Positions 34,488 to 43,670 of a stretch of 64,000 nt of DNA are shown here, in pieces. Position 1 is the stretch's first letter, and every line of letters begins with the position of its first letter. The notes beneath the pieces are model-generated. The model ran no database searches. It was not told the origin of the DNA and saw nothing but the letters and a program-made list of their open reading frames with translations. The stretch is taken from positions 164,426 to 228,425 of the forward strand of contig NZ_JACIJD010000006.1 in assembly GCF_014199205.1 (NCBI RefSeq), in the 5' to 3' direction. The position numbers and the translations under genes were made by a program. The stretch comes from Muricoccus pecuniae (GTDB taxonomy: Bacteria > Pseudomonadota > Alphaproteobacteria > Acetobacterales > Acetobacteraceae).

Positions 34488-35486
34488 ATGAAGGTCGCCG
34501 TCTTCGGCGCCAAGCGCTACGACCGCGAGATGCTGACCGAGCTGAACGCAGCCCACGGCCACGCCCTCACCTTCTTCGAGGCACGGCTGGAGCCGGGGAC
34601 GGTCGCGCTCGCGGCGGGCTTCCCGGCCGTCAGCATCTTCGTGAACGACCAGGTGGACGCCGCCGTGGCGGAGGCGCTGGCCGCCGGGGGCACGCGGCTG
34701 GTGGCGACGCGCTCCACCGGCTTCAACCAGATCGACCTGCACGCCGCCGCGCGCCACGGGCTCCGCGTCACCCGCGTGGCGGACTACTCCCCGCACTCCG
34801 TCGCGGAGTTCGCCACGGGCCTGCTGCTCTCCCTCAACCGCCGCATCCACAAGGCCCATGAGCGGACGCGCAGCGGCAATTTCGAGCTGGACGGGCTGAT
34901 GGGCTTCGACCTGCACGGCCGCACGGTGGGGGTGATCGGCACGGGCAAGATCGGCCGCGTCTTCGCGCGCATCATGGCCGGCTTCGGCTGCACGCTGCTG
35001 GGCCACGATCCCCAGGAGCATCCGGAGTTCGAGGCGCTGGGCGGGCGCTACGTCTCCGTGGAGCATCTCGCGGCGGAGAGCGACGTGATCTCCCTCCACT
35101 GCCCGCTGACGGACGGGACGCGCCACATCGTGAATGCGGACTTCCTCGCCCGCACCCGCCCGGGGCTGCTGCTGGTGAACACCAGCCGCGGCGGGCTGCT
35201 GGACACGCGCGCCGCGATCGCCGCGCTGAAGTCGCGCCGCCTCGGCGGGCTGGCCATCGATGTCTACGAGCAGGAGGCGAGCCTGTTCTTCCAGGACCGC
35301 TCCAGCGACATCATCGACGACGACCTCATCCAGCGGCTGGTGTCCTTCCCCAACGTGCTGCTGACCGGCCACCAGGCCTTCTTCACGCGCGAGGCCTTCG
35401 GGACGATCTGCGCCACCACGCTGGAGAGCGTCACCGCCTTCGAGCGCGGGGAGGAGCTGGTGAACGAGGTCGTGGCGCCGGGCTGA
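34488..35486 (+). CDS. ldhA: D-lactate dehydrogenase, fermentative LdhA type
   Basis: The 332-residue D-2-hydroxyacid dehydrogenase has the NAD-binding 'GVIGTGKIGRVFARIMAGFG' (about residues 150-170), 'NTSRGGLLDT', the catalytic Arg and Glu blocks and 'TGHQAFFTREA' with the catalytic His. The stretch 'YEQEASLFFQDRSSD' is specific for the LdhA group. It reduces pyruvate to D-lactate with NADH in the cytoplasm. It diverges from the membrane protein gene. Confidence 0.92.
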   Translation: MKVAVFGAKRYDREMLTELNAAHGHALTFFEARLEPGTVALAAGFPAVSIFVNDQVDAAVAEALAAGGTRLVATRSTGFNQIDLHAAARHGLRVTRVADYSPHSVAEFATGLLLSLNRRIHKAHERTRSGNFELDGLMGFDLHGRTVGVIGTGKIGRVFARIMAGFGCTLLGHDPQEHPEFEALGGRYVSVEHLAAESDVISLHCPLTDGTRHIVNADFLARTRPGLLLVNTSRGGLLDTRAAIAALKSRRLGGLAIDVYEQEASLFFQDRSSDIIDDDLIQRLVSFPNVLLTGHQAFFTREAFGTICATTLESVTAFERGEELVNEVVAPG

Positions 35487-35493
35487 GGCGCCC

Positions 35494-36456
35494 TCAGTCC
35501 GGCTGGATCCTCGCCTCGCGCACCACGCGGGTCCACTCGTCCAGCTCGCGGTTCACCCGCGCCTGGAGCTCGGCCGGCTGCATGAGGCGGATGACGGCGC
35601 CCTGCTCCTCCGCGCGGCGGCGGAAGTCGGGCGTGTCCACCACGGCGTTGCAGGCCTCGGTCAGCCGGCGCAGCACGGGCTCGGGCGTGCCCGCGGGGGC
35701 GAAGACGGCGAACCAGCCTGTCACTTCCAGATCGGGCAGACCGGATTCCGCCAGGGTCGGCACGTCGGGCAACGCGGGGTGGCGCGCGGCGGAGGTGATG
35801 GCGACCGCCTTGAGCCGTCCCTCGCGCACGAAGGGCATCAGGGGCGGCGGGGTGGTCATCATCATCTGCACGCGCCCGGCGACGAGGTCCTGCGTCGCGG
35901 GGCCGGTGCCGCGATAGGGGACATGGGTCATGTCGGTCCCCGTGCGGAGCTTTAGCAGCTCCGTGCCGAGGTGCTGGAGCGACCCCGTGCCGGAGGAGGC
36001 GTAGTTCAGCGTGCCCGGATTGGCCTTCGCCCAGGCTACCAGCTCCCCCACATTCGCGGCGGGGATGGAGGGGTGCAGGAAGATCACCTGCGGCGCGTCC
36101 AGCAGCAGCGAGACCGGGGCGAAGTCCCGCCGCACGTCGTAGCCGATATTCGGCACGATGGCGGGCGAGCCGACATGGTAGCCGGAATACTGCACGAGCA
36201 GCCGCGTCCCGTCCGGCCGCGCCCGCGCCACGTCCTGCGTGCCGAGCGCGCCATTGGCGCCCGCCTTGTTCTCCACCACCACGGACTGGCCGAGCTGGCG
36301 CGACAGCGGCTCGGCGAGCAGCCGCGCGGCGAAGTCCGTGGTGCCGGCCGGGGCGGTGGGGACGACGAGGGTGACCGTCCCCGCCTGCGCCCGCGCGGGG
36401 CCGGCCAGGACGGCGGCGGCGAGGCCCGCCAGGGCGCCGCGGCGTGCGATGGGCAT
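35494..36456 (-). CDS. Bug/TctC-family receptor
   Basis: The 320-residue protein has a signal peptide (MPIARRGALAGLAAAV... cleaved near 'ARAQAG'). The typical Bug landmarks are present: 'PTAPAGTTDFAARLL', 'VVENKAGANGALGTQ', 'NYASSGTGSLQHLGTELL' and 'HVPYRGTGPATQDLV'. It is a second orphan tricarboxylate-type receptor in this window, with no tctAB nearby. The ATG at 36456 has GAGG seven to eight bases upstream. It is convergent with ldhA with seven bases between stops. Confidence 0.9.
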   Translation of the reverse strand: MPIARRGALAGLAAAVLAGPARAQAGTVTLVVPTAPAGTTDFAARLLAEPLSRQLGQSVVVENKAGANGALGTQDVARARPDGTRLLVQYSGYHVGSPAIVPNIGYDVRRDFAPVSLLLDAPQVIFLHPSIPAANVGELVAWAKANPGTLNYASSGTGSLQHLGTELLKLRTGTDMTHVPYRGTGPATQDLVAGRVQMMMTTPPPLMPFVREGRLKAVAITSAARHPALPDVPTLAESGLPDLEVTGWFAVFAPAGTPEPVLRRLTEACNAVVDTPDFRRRAEEQGAVIRLMQPAELQARVNRELDEWTRVVREARIQPD

Positions 36457-36512
36457 GGGGGTTTCCTCGGTTGCTTGCGGGAAGGATGCCGCAAGCCCGG
36501 GCCACCCGGCAA

Positions 36513-37997
36513 TCACGCGGCGGCGGGATCCCCCGGCGCCGTCTCCCAGGCGAGCCCGACCAGCACGACGATCCGCCGCCCGCCCGCCGCGGGGCGGGTG
36601 ACGATCAGCCCCTGCTCCTCGATCCAGGCGAGCAGCCGCCGCGCGCGCCCGGCCGAGCGGCTGCCATAGGCGCGGGCGATGGCGGCGTCCGAAGGGCAGG
36701 GCAGGCCCTGGCGCGCGGCATGGGCCAGCAGGAGGAAGACCCCCTGCGTATCCTCGGGCAGGCCATCGGCGCGGGCGGCGGCCTCGGGCCAACCGGGATC
36801 GTTCGCGGCCTCGGGCGGAACCCCGGCGCGCGCCACCGCCAGCATCCGGCGGAAGGCCGGAAGCTCGGGCGGCCGGCCGCTGACGGCGTGGATGCGGAGC
36901 CGCACGAGAAGGTCCTGGTAGAGCACGCCGATCGGGCGGAAGGCCGCGTCCTCCTCGGCCAGCATTTCGTGCAGGATGGCGCGGGTGCGGGTCTCGCGCT
37001 CCGCCGCCTCCTCCGGGCTCGGCTCCGGCTCGGCAACGCGGATGGCGGGCCCGCGCGGGGTGGCGGAGGCCTGGGCGAGCTGGGCGAGGATGTCGGCCGG
37101 CGGCGCGGGCGGCGGGCGGCGGGCTGGGCGCGGCGCCACGGGGTCCGGCGCGGCGAGGATCAGTTCCCTCGCCTCCTCCGGCGCCGTCTGCGGCAGGGGC
37201 GTGAGGGAGGGGCCGCTGCCCCGGCTCTGCGTCTCGACGACCCCGATCCGCATCGCGAGCGGCCGGCGGGAGAGGGCGGGGCCGAGGCCGATGAAGTGCC
37301 CGCGCTGGAGGTCCCGGAACTGCTCGGCCTGGCGCCGCTCCATGCCCAGCAGGTCGGCGGCGCGGGCCATGTCGATGTCGAGGAAGGTGCGGCCCATGAG
37401 GAAGTTGCTCGCCTCCGCCGCCACGTTCTTCGCCAGCTTCGCCAGCCGCTGGGTGGCGATGATGCCGGCAAGGCCCCGCTTGCGGCCGCGACACATGAGG
37501 TCCGTCATGGCGGAGAGGGAGGCGCGGCGGGCATCGTCCGAGGTGTCGCCGCCCGCGGCGGGGGCGAAGAGCTGCGCCTCGTCCACCACAACCAGCATCG
37601 GGGTCCAGTGGTCCCGCTCGGCGTCGAAGAGCCCGCCGAGGAAGGCGGCGGTGTGGCGGAGCTGGCGGTCCACCTCCAGCCCCTCGAGGTTCAGCACGAC
37701 GGAGACGCGGTGGCGGCGCACCCGGTCCCCGGCGGCGGCCATCGCCTCCTCGGGATGGGCGGCGGCGTCGATCACGAGGTGGCCGAAGCGGTCGGCGAGT
37801 GAGGTGAAGTCGCCCTCTGGGTCGATCACGGCCTGCTGCACCCAGGGGGCCGACTGCTCCATCAGCCGCCGCAGGAGGTGGGACTTGCCGCTGCCCGAAT
37901 TGCCCTGGACGAGGAGGCGCGTGGCCAGCAGCTCCTCCAGATCCATCATCCCGGCCGCACCCGTGTTGGTGCGCCCCAGCTCGATCCCGATCGTCAT
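36513..37997 (-). CDS. HerA-like ATPase (DUF87 type)
   Basis: The 494-residue RecA-fold ATPase has Walker A 'GNSGSGKSHLLRRLME' (about residue 32-40) and Walker B 'MLVVVDEAQLFAP'. A sensor/arginine region follows ('CRGRKRGLAGIIATQRLAKL'). Residues about 270-345 are a Pro/Ala linker and the C-terminal 150 residues are helical, ending in a winged-helix-like 'ARRLLAWIEEQGLIVTRPAAGGRR'. It resembles HerA, but no NurA nuclease is adjacent. It is more likely one of the phage-related or housekeeping DUF87 ATPases with an unknown DNA-linked role. Confidence 0.82.
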   Translation of the reverse strand: MTIGIELGRTNTGAAGMMDLEELLATRLLVQGNSGSGKSHLLRRLMEQSAPWVQQAVIDPEGDFTSLADRFGHLVIDAAAHPEEAMAAAGDRVRRHRVSVVLNLEGLEVDRQLRHTAAFLGGLFDAERDHWTPMLVVVDEAQLFAPAAGGDTSDDARRASLSAMTDLMCRGRKRGLAGIIATQRLAKLAKNVAAEASNFLMGRTFLDIDMARAADLLGMERRQAEQFRDLQRGHFIGLGPALSRRPLAMRIGVVETQSRGSGPSLTPLPQTAPEEARELILAAPDPVAPRPARRPPPAPPADILAQLAQASATPRGPAIRVAEPEPSPEEAAERETRTRAILHEMLAEEDAAFRPIGVLYQDLLVRLRIHAVSGRPPELPAFRRMLAVARAGVPPEAANDPGWPEAAARADGLPEDTQGVFLLLAHAARQGLPCPSDAAIARAYGSRSAGRARRLLAWIEEQGLIVTRPAAGGRRIVVLVGLAWETAPGDPAAA

Positions 37998-38082
37998 GCC
38001 CCTCTCCGCCCGCCAGCCCCCGCGCGGGGTCGGCTCCTATAGCGGATCGGGAGGGTCTTTGCAGGCCGGGAGTCGCCCCCTC

Positions 38083-38616
38083 TCACTCACCGGCAAGCCG
38101 GGCGAGGCAGGCATACCAGTCCCGGCCCGACACGCCCGCATCCGGCACGACGAGGGCGGGGACGGAGACGCCCCGGCCGCTGGCGGTCACCGTCCCGCCG
38201 CCGAGCAGGTCGCGGACGCGCCCCTCTCCCGTCCCGTCCAGCGGGATGGCGGCGTAGGCGAGGCGGCGCGGATCGGTCCGGGCCGCGAGCTGCCACCCGC
38301 TTCCCTCCCCCTTGAAGGCGATCCGGACGGGGCTGCCGGCCGGAAGCCCTGTCCCCGGGGCAGAGAGGGAGAAGGCGAGCCGCGGCTCCGGGCCGGCGGT
38401 GATGGCCAGGGTGGCCTCGCGATGGGCCACGCGGGCGTTGCACCGATCCCCGTCGATGCTGAAGGACCAGCCGCCCGACACCTCCGGAGGCTTGGGCGGC
38501 GCGGGCACGGCCGCGCGCGGCGCCGGGCGGGCCGGCTGCGCGGGGGTGGGTGTCGTGGTGCTCTGGCATCCTGCCACGGCCAGGAGCAGGGGAAGGAGGT
38601 GGAGCGGTCGGGTCAT
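38083..38616 (-). CDS. Lipoprotein, unknown
   Basis: The 177-residue protein has a lipoprotein signal with lipobox 'LAVAGC' (Cys near residue 17), a Pro/Thr-rich linker to about residue 45 and a folded domain beginning 'SGGWSFSIDGDRCNARVAH'. The domain looks like a beta-rich invasion-associated or META/DUF-type module, but I cannot name it. Its ATG overlaps the stop of the membrane ATPase upstream (ATGA), so the two proteins are made together, which suggests a joint envelope function. Confidence 0.7.
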   Translation of the reverse strand: MTRPLHLLPLLLAVAGCQSTTTPTPAQPARPAPRAAVPAPPKPPEVSGGWSFSIDGDRCNARVAHREATLAITAGPEPRLAFSLSAPGTGLPAGSPVRIAFKGEGSGWQLAARTDPRRLAYAAIPLDGTGEGRVRDLLGGGTVTASGRGVSVPALVVPDAGVSGRDWYACLARLAGE

Positions 38617-40418
38617 GGGGAGGCCTCGGCCACGGTGAAATAGTACCAGCGACTGGGCGCGTATCGGCGCGCGCTGCGGGAGACGGCCAGGACGCGCCAG
38701 GCATAGAGTCCGGGCCGGGAGAGGCGGATCGTCTGGGTGCCCTGGGCCTCCGAATAGCCCGCGAAGACCTCTCGCGGCGGCGCCTCCCCACCCTCCAGTA
38801 TCAGTACCTCGACGAAGGAATCCGCCCGCGCCGGCACTCCCCAGGAAAGGGTGACGCCCCGCTGCGCCGCATCGGCGCCGAGCACTGTCGCCTCCGGCGG
38901 GGAGGACGGCACAGCGGGTTCCGGCGCCGGGGCCGCCGGGGGTTCGGGAGGGGTGGCCCGGTCCCCCGGGGCGGCGCCGGGACCGGGAAGACCGACCTCG
39001 ATCGTCCCGGGCCTCGGCAGCGCCCCGCCGAGCGGCGCCAGCCGCGGCACGGCCTCGCCGATCTGCCCCGCCCCCGCCTGCGCGACGCGGAGCGCCGCCT
39101 CGCGGTCCTCGCGGAAGAAGTAGTTCAGCTCGGGCCCGGCGGCGCTGCGGGACAGCGGGAAGGGCGTGCCCGCGGACAGGCCCGCCCTGTCCAGCTCGGA
39201 CGAGAGGGCTGCGGCGCGCTGCGCGGCGCCCGGCGCGGCGCGGGGATAGGTGATGACCACGCGGACCATCGCGCCCGCGGGCGGGGCGCCGCGCGCCGCC
39301 GGCTCGACCGGATCGGCGGGACGCTCCAGGCCGGTCGGAAAGGCGGGCGCCGCGGTCGTCCCCGGATCCGGCACGAAGGGCGGTTCCGGCGCGGGCGCGG
39401 CAGCGACGGGGGCGGGCGGCTCCGGAACGGGTGCCGCGGCGCGGGGCGGCTCCGGGACCGGCGGCGGAGGTGCCGGCGCGGCGGGCTCGGCGGGGCGGGG
39501 CTCTTCCTCCCTGGCGAGCGGCGGCGCGGGCGCGGGCGCCTCCGGGGCGGTCGGGCGCTGCGCCAGGACGGCCGGCGCTTCCCGCGGGCGGGGCGCCTCG
39601 GCCTCGGGCCAGAGGAACCAGGCGCCGGCGATGACGAGAAGGGCGAGGGGAACCGAGGCGAGGAGAAGGCCCCGCCGGAGGTCGAAACCCGCCCCCTCGG
39701 ACGGCGCGGGGGTCAGGAAGGGCGAGGTCTCGGCCTCGTCGATCACGGAGGAGGAATGGCCGGCAGCGCGGGGTTTGGAGGGCCGCCCGGTCCGGACCGC
39801 GGCGGCGCGGCGGACGTGCTCCGGCAGCACCTCCCGCGAGCCTGCCATATTGGCGACGAGGAAACTCGTCCCGATCAACCGGTTCAGCCGGGCCGGATCG
39901 CCCTTGGCCGCGCTGGCGAAGGCTTCGACCGCGCCCCCGCCGAGCCTGTCATCCTCCAGCCCCGCGCGGATGACCTGCGCCGCGACATAGGCGGGGATGT
40001 CGCGCTCCTGGATCGGGCCGAGCTCGACGAGCCGGTGCGGCAGGGCCCCCAGGCGCCGCGCCAGCGCGGGCGTGCCGGCCAGCACGGTGAAGCCCACCGC
40101 GCGCTCCGCCACCTGCCGCAGCTCCGCATCCCCGATGCGCTCGGCGTCGTCGACGAGGAGGATCTGCGAGAGCGGCGCGCCCTCCGCCCAGCCCGAGCCC
40201 TCCACCCGCCCGACGCGGAAGCTGGGGGAGCGGAGCGAGGCCTCGATCTCCCGCAGCAGCAGGGTCTTGCCCGAACCGGGACCGCCGACCAGCAGGACGA
40301 GGCGCTCCCCGGCGGCGAAGGCTTCCAGAATGCCGCGGCGCGCGGCCGACCAGGCAGAGTGCGGGATGGGGGCCGGCTCGCCCGCGCGCGCAGTGGTTGT
40401 GTTCGGCCCAGGCATCAT
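38613..40418 (-). CDS. Membrane-anchored AAA ATPase with periplasmic LytR_C-like and beta domains
   Basis: The roughly 600-residue protein is a multi-domain fusion. An N-terminal cytoplasmic ExeA/DamX-like ATPase has Walker A 'GGPGSGKT' (about residues 45-52) and Walker B 'ILLVDDAER'. One transmembrane helix follows (about 245-265, 'GLLLASVPLALLVIAGAWFLW'-like), then about 110 residues rich in Pro/Ala/Glu. A domain reminiscent of LytR_C ('VRVVITYPRAAPGAAQRAAALSSELDRAG') and a C-terminal beta-sandwich segment ending 'YAWRVLAVSRSARRY' complete it. I know of no named family with this order. It may couple ATP hydrolysis to cell-wall or secretion work. Two adjacent ATGs follow a GTG; the exact start is unsure. 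Confidence 0.7.
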   Translation of the reverse strand: MMPGPNTTTARAGEPAPIPHSAWSAARRGILEAFAAGERLVLLVGGPGSGKTLLLREIEASLRSPSFRVGRVEGSGWAEGAPLSQILLVDDAERIGDAELRQVAERAVGFTVLAGTPALARRLGALPHRLVELGPIQERDIPAYVAAQVIRAGLEDDRLGGGAVEAFASAAKGDPARLNRLIGTSFLVANMAGSREVLPEHVRRAAAVRTGRPSKPRAAGHSSSVIDEAETSPFLTPAPSEGAGFDLRRGLLLASVPLALLVIAGAWFLWPEAEAPRPREAPAVLAQRPTAPEAPAPAPPLAREEEPRPAEPAAPAPPPPVPEPPRAAAPVPEPPAPVAAAPAPEPPFVPDPGTTAAPAFPTGLERPADPVEPAARGAPPAGAMVRVVITYPRAAPGAAQRAAALSSELDRAGLSAGTPFPLSRSAAGPELNYFFREDREAALRVAQAGAGQIGEAVPRLAPLGGALPRPGTIEVGLPGPGAAPGDRATPPEPPAAPAPEPAVPSSPPEATVLGADAAQRGVTLSWGVPARADSFVEVLILEGGEAPPREVFAGYSEAQGTQTIRLSRPGLYAWRVLAVSRSARRYAPSRWYYFTVAEASP

Positions 40419-40503
40419 CACGCCCTATGTGTGAACGAACGCCGCGCGCGTCACAACGGTCCCGTGCCGGCGCGGACGGGGCGGTGCGGGAGCTGGCGCT
40501 GCT

Positions 40504-41994
40504 ATGCTCGCCCGCATGAACCGGATTCTCATCAGCGGCGCGCGCGTTCTCCTGCCCGACGCGACCGCCGCGCCGCATCGCGACATCCTGCTGGAAGGGG
40601 AGCGCGTGGCGGCGCTCCTGGAGCCCGGAACGGCCGTGGAGGACGCCGCGCGGCACGACGCCACCGGGCGACTCGTCATCCCCGGGCTGGTGAACGGCCA
40701 CACCCACGGGCATGGCGGGCTCTCCAAGGGCATGGGCGACAAGTGGGACCTCGCGCTCCTGCTGACCCATGCCGCCTGGATCGGCGGGCATCGCGGGCTG
40801 GAGGACAAGCGCCTCGCCACGACGCTCACCGCCGTGGAGATGCTGCGCAAGGGCTGCACCGCGGGATACGACCTCGCCTTCGAGTTCCCCGGCCCGTCGC
40901 TGGACGGGCTGGCGGCGATGGCCGAAGCCTATGAGACGGTGGGGCTGCGGGCCGTGCTGGCGCCGATGGTCGCGGACCTCACCTTCTTCCAGGCGACGCC
41001 GGGCCTCATCCAGGCCCTGCCCGAGGAGTACCGTGCGCGCGCCGCGGGCCTTTCCATGGCGCGGGCGGACGACATCCTGACCACCATCCACGAGGCGGCG
41101 CGCTCCTGGCGCGGCGGGCGCGTGCGGCTGGGCTGCGCGCCGACCATCCCCCTGCACTGCTCGGACAGCTTCCTCGAGGGGTGCCGCGACCTCTCCGCCG
41201 AGCACGGGCTGCCGATGCAGACCCATGTGGCCGAGGCCCGCTACCAGGCAGGCGGCGGGGAGGTCCGCTACGGCTCCACCCTGCTGGCCCATATGGACCG
41301 GCTCGGGCTGGTGAACGAGCGCTTCAGCGTGGCGCATGGCGTGTGGCTGACGGAGGCCGACCTCGCCCTGCTCGCCGCGCGCGGGGCGGGGCTGTCCCAC
41401 AATCCCGGCTCGAACATGCGGCTGGCCTCCGGCATCGCACCTGCGCGGGCGGCGATCCGGGCGGGGGTGACGGTCGGGCTGGGCACGGACGGCTCCGGTT
41501 CCTCGGACAACCAGAACATGTTCGAGGCCATGCGGCTGGCAGCCTTCGCCTCCCGCCTCTGGGACGGGGCGACGGAAGAGGACTGGCTCGGCACGGCCGA
41601 GACGGTGCGGCTGGCCACCGAGGGCTCGGCGCGGCTGCTCGGGCTGGAGGCCGGCAGCATCGCGCCCGGGCGGCTGGCCGATCTCGTCTTCCTCGACCTC
41701 GCCCATGTGAACTGGGCGCCGTTCAACGACGCCGCCAACCAGCTCGTCTTCACCGAGGACGGCTCGGCGGTGCGGGAGGTGATGGTCGGCGGCGAGTGGA
41801 AGCTGCGCGACGGGCGCGTGCTCGGCCTGGACGAGGCCGCCCTGGCGAGGCGGGCGCAGGAGGCCGCGGACCGGCTGGCCGGGCTGAACGCGGGGATGCG
41901 GGAGTGGAGCATGGCGGTCGCGCCGCACGTCTCCTGCCACTGCCGCGCCCTGGCCGGGCGCTTCACTGGCGCCCGGCGCCTGATCGCGGGTTAG
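40504..41994 (+). CDS. Amidohydrolase, TrzA/AtzB/cytosine deaminase-like
   Basis: The 496-residue metal-dependent hydrolase has HxH in 'LVNGHTHGHGG' (near residue 65), His in 'MQTHVAEARY', His in 'SVAHGVWLTE' and the catalytic Asp in 'GLGTDGSGSSDNQ'. The 'NPGSNMRLASGIAP' block is typical of deaminases and dechlorinases acting on purines, pyrimidines or triazines (subtype III, usually one metal). The substrate is unknown. Starts at 40504 and 40516 are both possible. It diverges from the membrane ATPase gene. Confidence 0.85.
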   Translation: MLARMNRILISGARVLLPDATAAPHRDILLEGERVAALLEPGTAVEDAARHDATGRLVIPGLVNGHTHGHGGLSKGMGDKWDLALLLTHAAWIGGHRGLEDKRLATTLTAVEMLRKGCTAGYDLAFEFPGPSLDGLAAMAEAYETVGLRAVLAPMVADLTFFQATPGLIQALPEEYRARAAGLSMARADDILTTIHEAARSWRGGRVRLGCAPTIPLHCSDSFLEGCRDLSAEHGLPMQTHVAEARYQAGGGEVRYGSTLLAHMDRLGLVNERFSVAHGVWLTEADLALLAARGAGLSHNPGSNMRLASGIAPARAAIRAGVTVGLGTDGSGSSDNQNMFEAMRLAAFASRLWDGATEEDWLGTAETVRLATEGSARLLGLEAGSIAPGRLADLVFLDLAHVNWAPFNDAANQLVFTEDGSAVREVMVGGEWKLRDGRVLGLDEAALARRAQEAADRLAGLNAGMREWSMAVAPHVSCHCRALAGRFTGARRLIAG

Positions 41995-42024
41995 GGCGGG
42001 GGCGCTAAGCCCCCTCCCCCGCGC

Positions 42025-42438
42025 TCAGCGCGCCACTTCCTCCGCCGAGATCCCGAAGGCGGCGACTCCCTCGGAGAGATAGTCGCCGAACAGCTCCATC
42101 CCCGTGAGATAGTCCGCGGCGGTGCCGTCCTCGTTGCGCTCCTTGGCGAGGCGGAGCACCTCGTCCCATTCGGAGGCGTCGTAGTCGCCGCGCCCGATCC
42201 AGGTGAGCGCGATGAGCGAGGCCTGCTCGTCCTCGTTCAGCTCGTTGATCAGCCCCTTCAGCGTGTCGACCATCGCGTCGGGGTCGCTGTCGTCGGCGTT
42301 CTCCTCGTCCTGTGCGTCCTCGTTGGTCGCTTCCTCCTCCAACTCGCCACTGCCGCGCGCGGCATCGATGATGCCCACGATGGTGGCGAGGCTGACGCCG
42401 AGATCAACCTCGTCGTCGGGATCGGGCCGGTCGCTCAT
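42025..42438 (-). CDS. DUF3775 family protein
   Basis: The 137-residue acidic protein has an Asp/Glu-rich N-terminal half and the DUF3775 core ('LINELNEDEQASLIALTWIGRGDYDASEWDEVL..A'), near residues 62-102. It is small, soluble and of unknown function, common in alphaproteobacteria. It is followed, in the reverse direction upstream, by another small gene on the same strand. Confidence 0.82.
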   Translation of the reverse strand: MSDRPDPDDEVDLGVSLATIVGIIDAARGSGELEEEATNEDAQDEENADDSDPDAMVDTLKGLINELNEDEQASLIALTWIGRGDYDASEWDEVLRLAKERNEDGTAADYLTGMELFGDYLSEGVAAFGISAEEVAR

Positions 42439-42490
42439 GTCTTGCCCCTCTGTCCTTCACTGGCCGCCCGGAAGACGGGCGGCGGGATGC

Positions 42491-42757
42491 CTATTCCTCT
42501 TCCCGCTCGATCATTCGGCGGCCGCGGATCGGCGAGATGTCCACCGGCCCGCCCAGCGCCTGCCCCAGCTCGGAGCGGTCGCCGGCCTGGAACTCGCCGG
42601 GCGAGACGGGCTCGGCCGCGGTGCCCGCGGCAGGGTCCTCCCCGCGCTCCGGCCCCTTGCGGCCATGGGCCTGGCGCCGCGCCATCGGATTGTCCTGGAT
42701 CGGGTTCACGCCCATCGCGGTGGCGTCCTTGTCCCGGCGGCCCTCGTCGTCGCTCAT
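42491..42757 (-). CDS. Small hydrophilic protein, unknown
   Basis: The ATG at 42757 follows GGGGAGG and opens an 88-residue highly charged, Gly/Pro-containing protein ('MSDDEGRRDKDATAMGVNP', ending 'RRMIEREEE'). No domain is recognised. It probably is mostly disordered. It lies 52 bp upstream of the DUF3775 gene on the same strand, so they may share a transcript. An open frame upstream lacks a ribosome site. Confidence 0.6.
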   Translation of the reverse strand: MSDDEGRRDKDATAMGVNPIQDNPMARRQAHGRKGPERGEDPAAGTAAEPVSPGEFQAGDRSELGQALGGPVDISPIRGRRMIEREEE

Positions 42758-42879
42758 AGCGGCGCCTCCCCTGTCACGGGTTGGGAACGCGCCCCCGGCC
42801 GAAGGGGTTGCCGCCGAGCTTGCCATGGCCGGGCGCGGGACGCAGGCTCGCCCTCCGAACGGGTGGAAAGGGAGGAAAA

Positions 42880-43620
42880 ATGGCGGATCGCTACGCCGTG
42901 GTGACCGGGGCGGGCCAGGGAATCGGGCGCGCCGCGGCGCAGGCCCTGCTGGCGGATGGCTGGACGGTGGCGGTGCTCGGCCGGCGCCTCGCCCCGCTTG
43001 AGGAAACGATCGCCGGGCAGGAGCGCGGCCTCGCCCTCACCGCCGATGTCGGCGCGCGCGACGAGGTCGAGGCCGCCTTCGCCGAGGTGAAGAGCCGCTT
43101 CGGCCGGCTGGACCTGCTGTTCAACAATGCCGGCCGCGGTGCCCCGGCGGTGGATTTCGACGAGCTGCCCTTCGAGGACTGGAACGGCGTGGTCGCCGCC
43201 AACCTGACCGGCAGCTTCCTCTGCGCCCAGGCCGCCTACCGCATCATGAAGCACCAGTCCCCCAGGGGCGGGCGCATCATCAACAACGGCTCGATCAGCG
43301 CCCATGCCCCGCGCCCGGGGGCGGCGGCCTACACGGCCACGAAGCACGCCATCACGGGGCTGACGAAGCAGATTGTGCTGGACGGCCGCAAGCACGACAT
43401 CACCGCGAGCCAGATCGACATCGGCAACGCCGCCACGCCGATGACCGAACGGATGACCAAGGGCGTGATGCAGCCCGACGGCTCGATGATGGTCGAGCCG
43501 CGCATGGACGTGGCCCTCGTCGGCCGTACGGTAGCGCACATGGCGTCCATGCCGCTCGAGGCGAACATCCCCTTCCTGACCATCATGGCCACGAAGATGC
43601 CCTGGCTCGGCCGAGGCTGA
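42880..43620 (+). CDS. SDR-family oxidoreductase
   Basis: The 246-residue short-chain dehydrogenase has the NAD(P)-binding 'VTGAGQGIGRAAA' (residues 9-21), 'NNAGRG' and the catalytic Ser-Tyr-Lys ('ISAH', 'AYTATKHAI'). A strong GGAGGAAAA lies directly before the ATG. It is a classical SDR that reduces or oxidises an alcohol/ketone; the substrate cannot be inferred. It is convergent with the polyprenyl synthase gene and separated from it by a hairpin. Confidence 0.88.
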   Translation: MADRYAVVTGAGQGIGRAAAQALLADGWTVAVLGRRLAPLEETIAGQERGLALTADVGARDEVEAAFAEVKSRFGRLDLLFNNAGRGAPAVDFDELPFEDWNGVVAANLTGSFLCAQAAYRIMKHQSPRGGRIINNGSISAHAPRPGAAAYTATKHAITGLTKQIVLDGRKHDITASQIDIGNAATPMTERMTKGVMQPDGSMMVEPRMDVALVGRTVAHMASMPLEANIPFLTIMATKMPWLGRG

Positions 43621-43644
43621 GTCCCAGGGCTGAGGGAGGCCGCG

Positions 43645-43670
43645 CGCCCGCGCGTCAGCGCGCGCGGGCG
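43645..43670. terminator. Hairpin between convergent SDR and ispB-like genes
   Basis: A perfect 10-bp GC stem (43645-43654 with 43661-43670) has a 6-base loop that contains the stop codon of the polyprenyl synthase on the minus strand. The position between converging genes suggests a two-way terminator, although T runs are missing. Confidence 0.5.

Noticed and set aside
36457..37494. Upstream open extension of the second TctC receptor through the HerA-like gene
   Set aside because: The signal peptide and ribosome site place the real start at 36456.
36513..37997. HerA-NurA DNA end-resection or defence pair
   Set aside because: No NurA-type nuclease or Sir2/DUF4297-like partner lies next to the ATPase; the neighbours are a receptor and an unrelated lipoprotein gene.
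38550..40934. A 794-residue frame antisense to the membrane ATPase
   Set aside because: Composition is Arg/Gly-dominated and there is no ribosome site or motif; the minus-strand ATPase has Walker motifs and good starts.
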